From positions 1 through 5,386 of the forward strand of contig CAMUHA010000217.1 of the NCBI GenBank assembly GCA_947088515.1: DNA of 5,386 bases, read 5' to 3'. The stretch's first letter is position 1. Each line of letters begins with the position of its first letter. Source of the stretch: an uncultured bacterium (GTDB lineage: Bacteria; Bacillota; Clostridia; Lachnospirales; Lachnospiraceae). The notes beneath the pieces are model-generated. The model was not told the DNA's origin, did not search any database, and saw only the letters and a list, made by a program, of their open reading frames with translations. This document shows, piece after piece, positions 5,381-5,386 of the stretch. Both the position numbers and the translations under genes were made by a program.

Positions 5381-5386
5381 TATATG

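Overview
The window is an AT-rich stretch of a Firmicutes chromosome, most likely a clostridium of the Lachnospiraceae. The evidence is the gene order ffh-rpsP-khpA-rimM-trmD-rplS, the strong GGAGG-type ribosome binding sites, and protein wording that fits clostridial homologues recalled from memory. No database search was possible, so the family-level call is tentative. Every real gene lies on the + strand. I see no RNA gene, mobile element, CRISPR array or long repeat, and no gene-free stretch above 300 bases.

Region 1 (1-1362) is the 3' part of a gene for a membrane-bound diguanylate cyclase. The visible order is extracytoplasmic sensor tail, one membrane helix, HAMP-like linker, PAS-like domain and GGDEF domain. 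The reading frame is open back to base 1, so the true start lies outside the window. The active-site motif reads SGDEF and the usual RxxD inhibitory site is absent.

Region 2 (1363-4813) is a housekeeping operon for protein targeting, translation and ribosome maturation. It starts at a clear sigma-A-type promoter (TTGACA, 17 bases, TATTCT) just before ffh. It continues through ffh (signal recognition particle GTPase), rpsP (ribosomal protein S16), khpA (small KH RNA-binding protein), rimM (30S maturation factor) and trmD (tRNA m1G37 methyltransferase). rimM and trmD overlap by 8 bases. A 13-bp hairpin sits in the khpA-rimM gap, and a weaker one in the ffh-rpsP gap. These may help set unequal output of ribosomal proteins and low-abundance enzymes.

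Region 3 (4814-5386) holds a 162-base leader with a candidate promoter and a structured RNA, then rplS (ribosomal protein L19). A strong Rho-independent terminator with a perfect 13-bp stem closes the unit.

Three gene starts (ffh, rpsP, rimM) need care, because longer in-frame extensions exist. The extension of ffh runs into its own promoter and that of rimM runs through the hairpin. This is mainly a conserved core locus. I found no convincing new biological system; the points most worth a second look are the rplS leader, the khpA-rimM hairpin, the altered regulatory site of the cyclase, and a tiny leader ORF before ffh.
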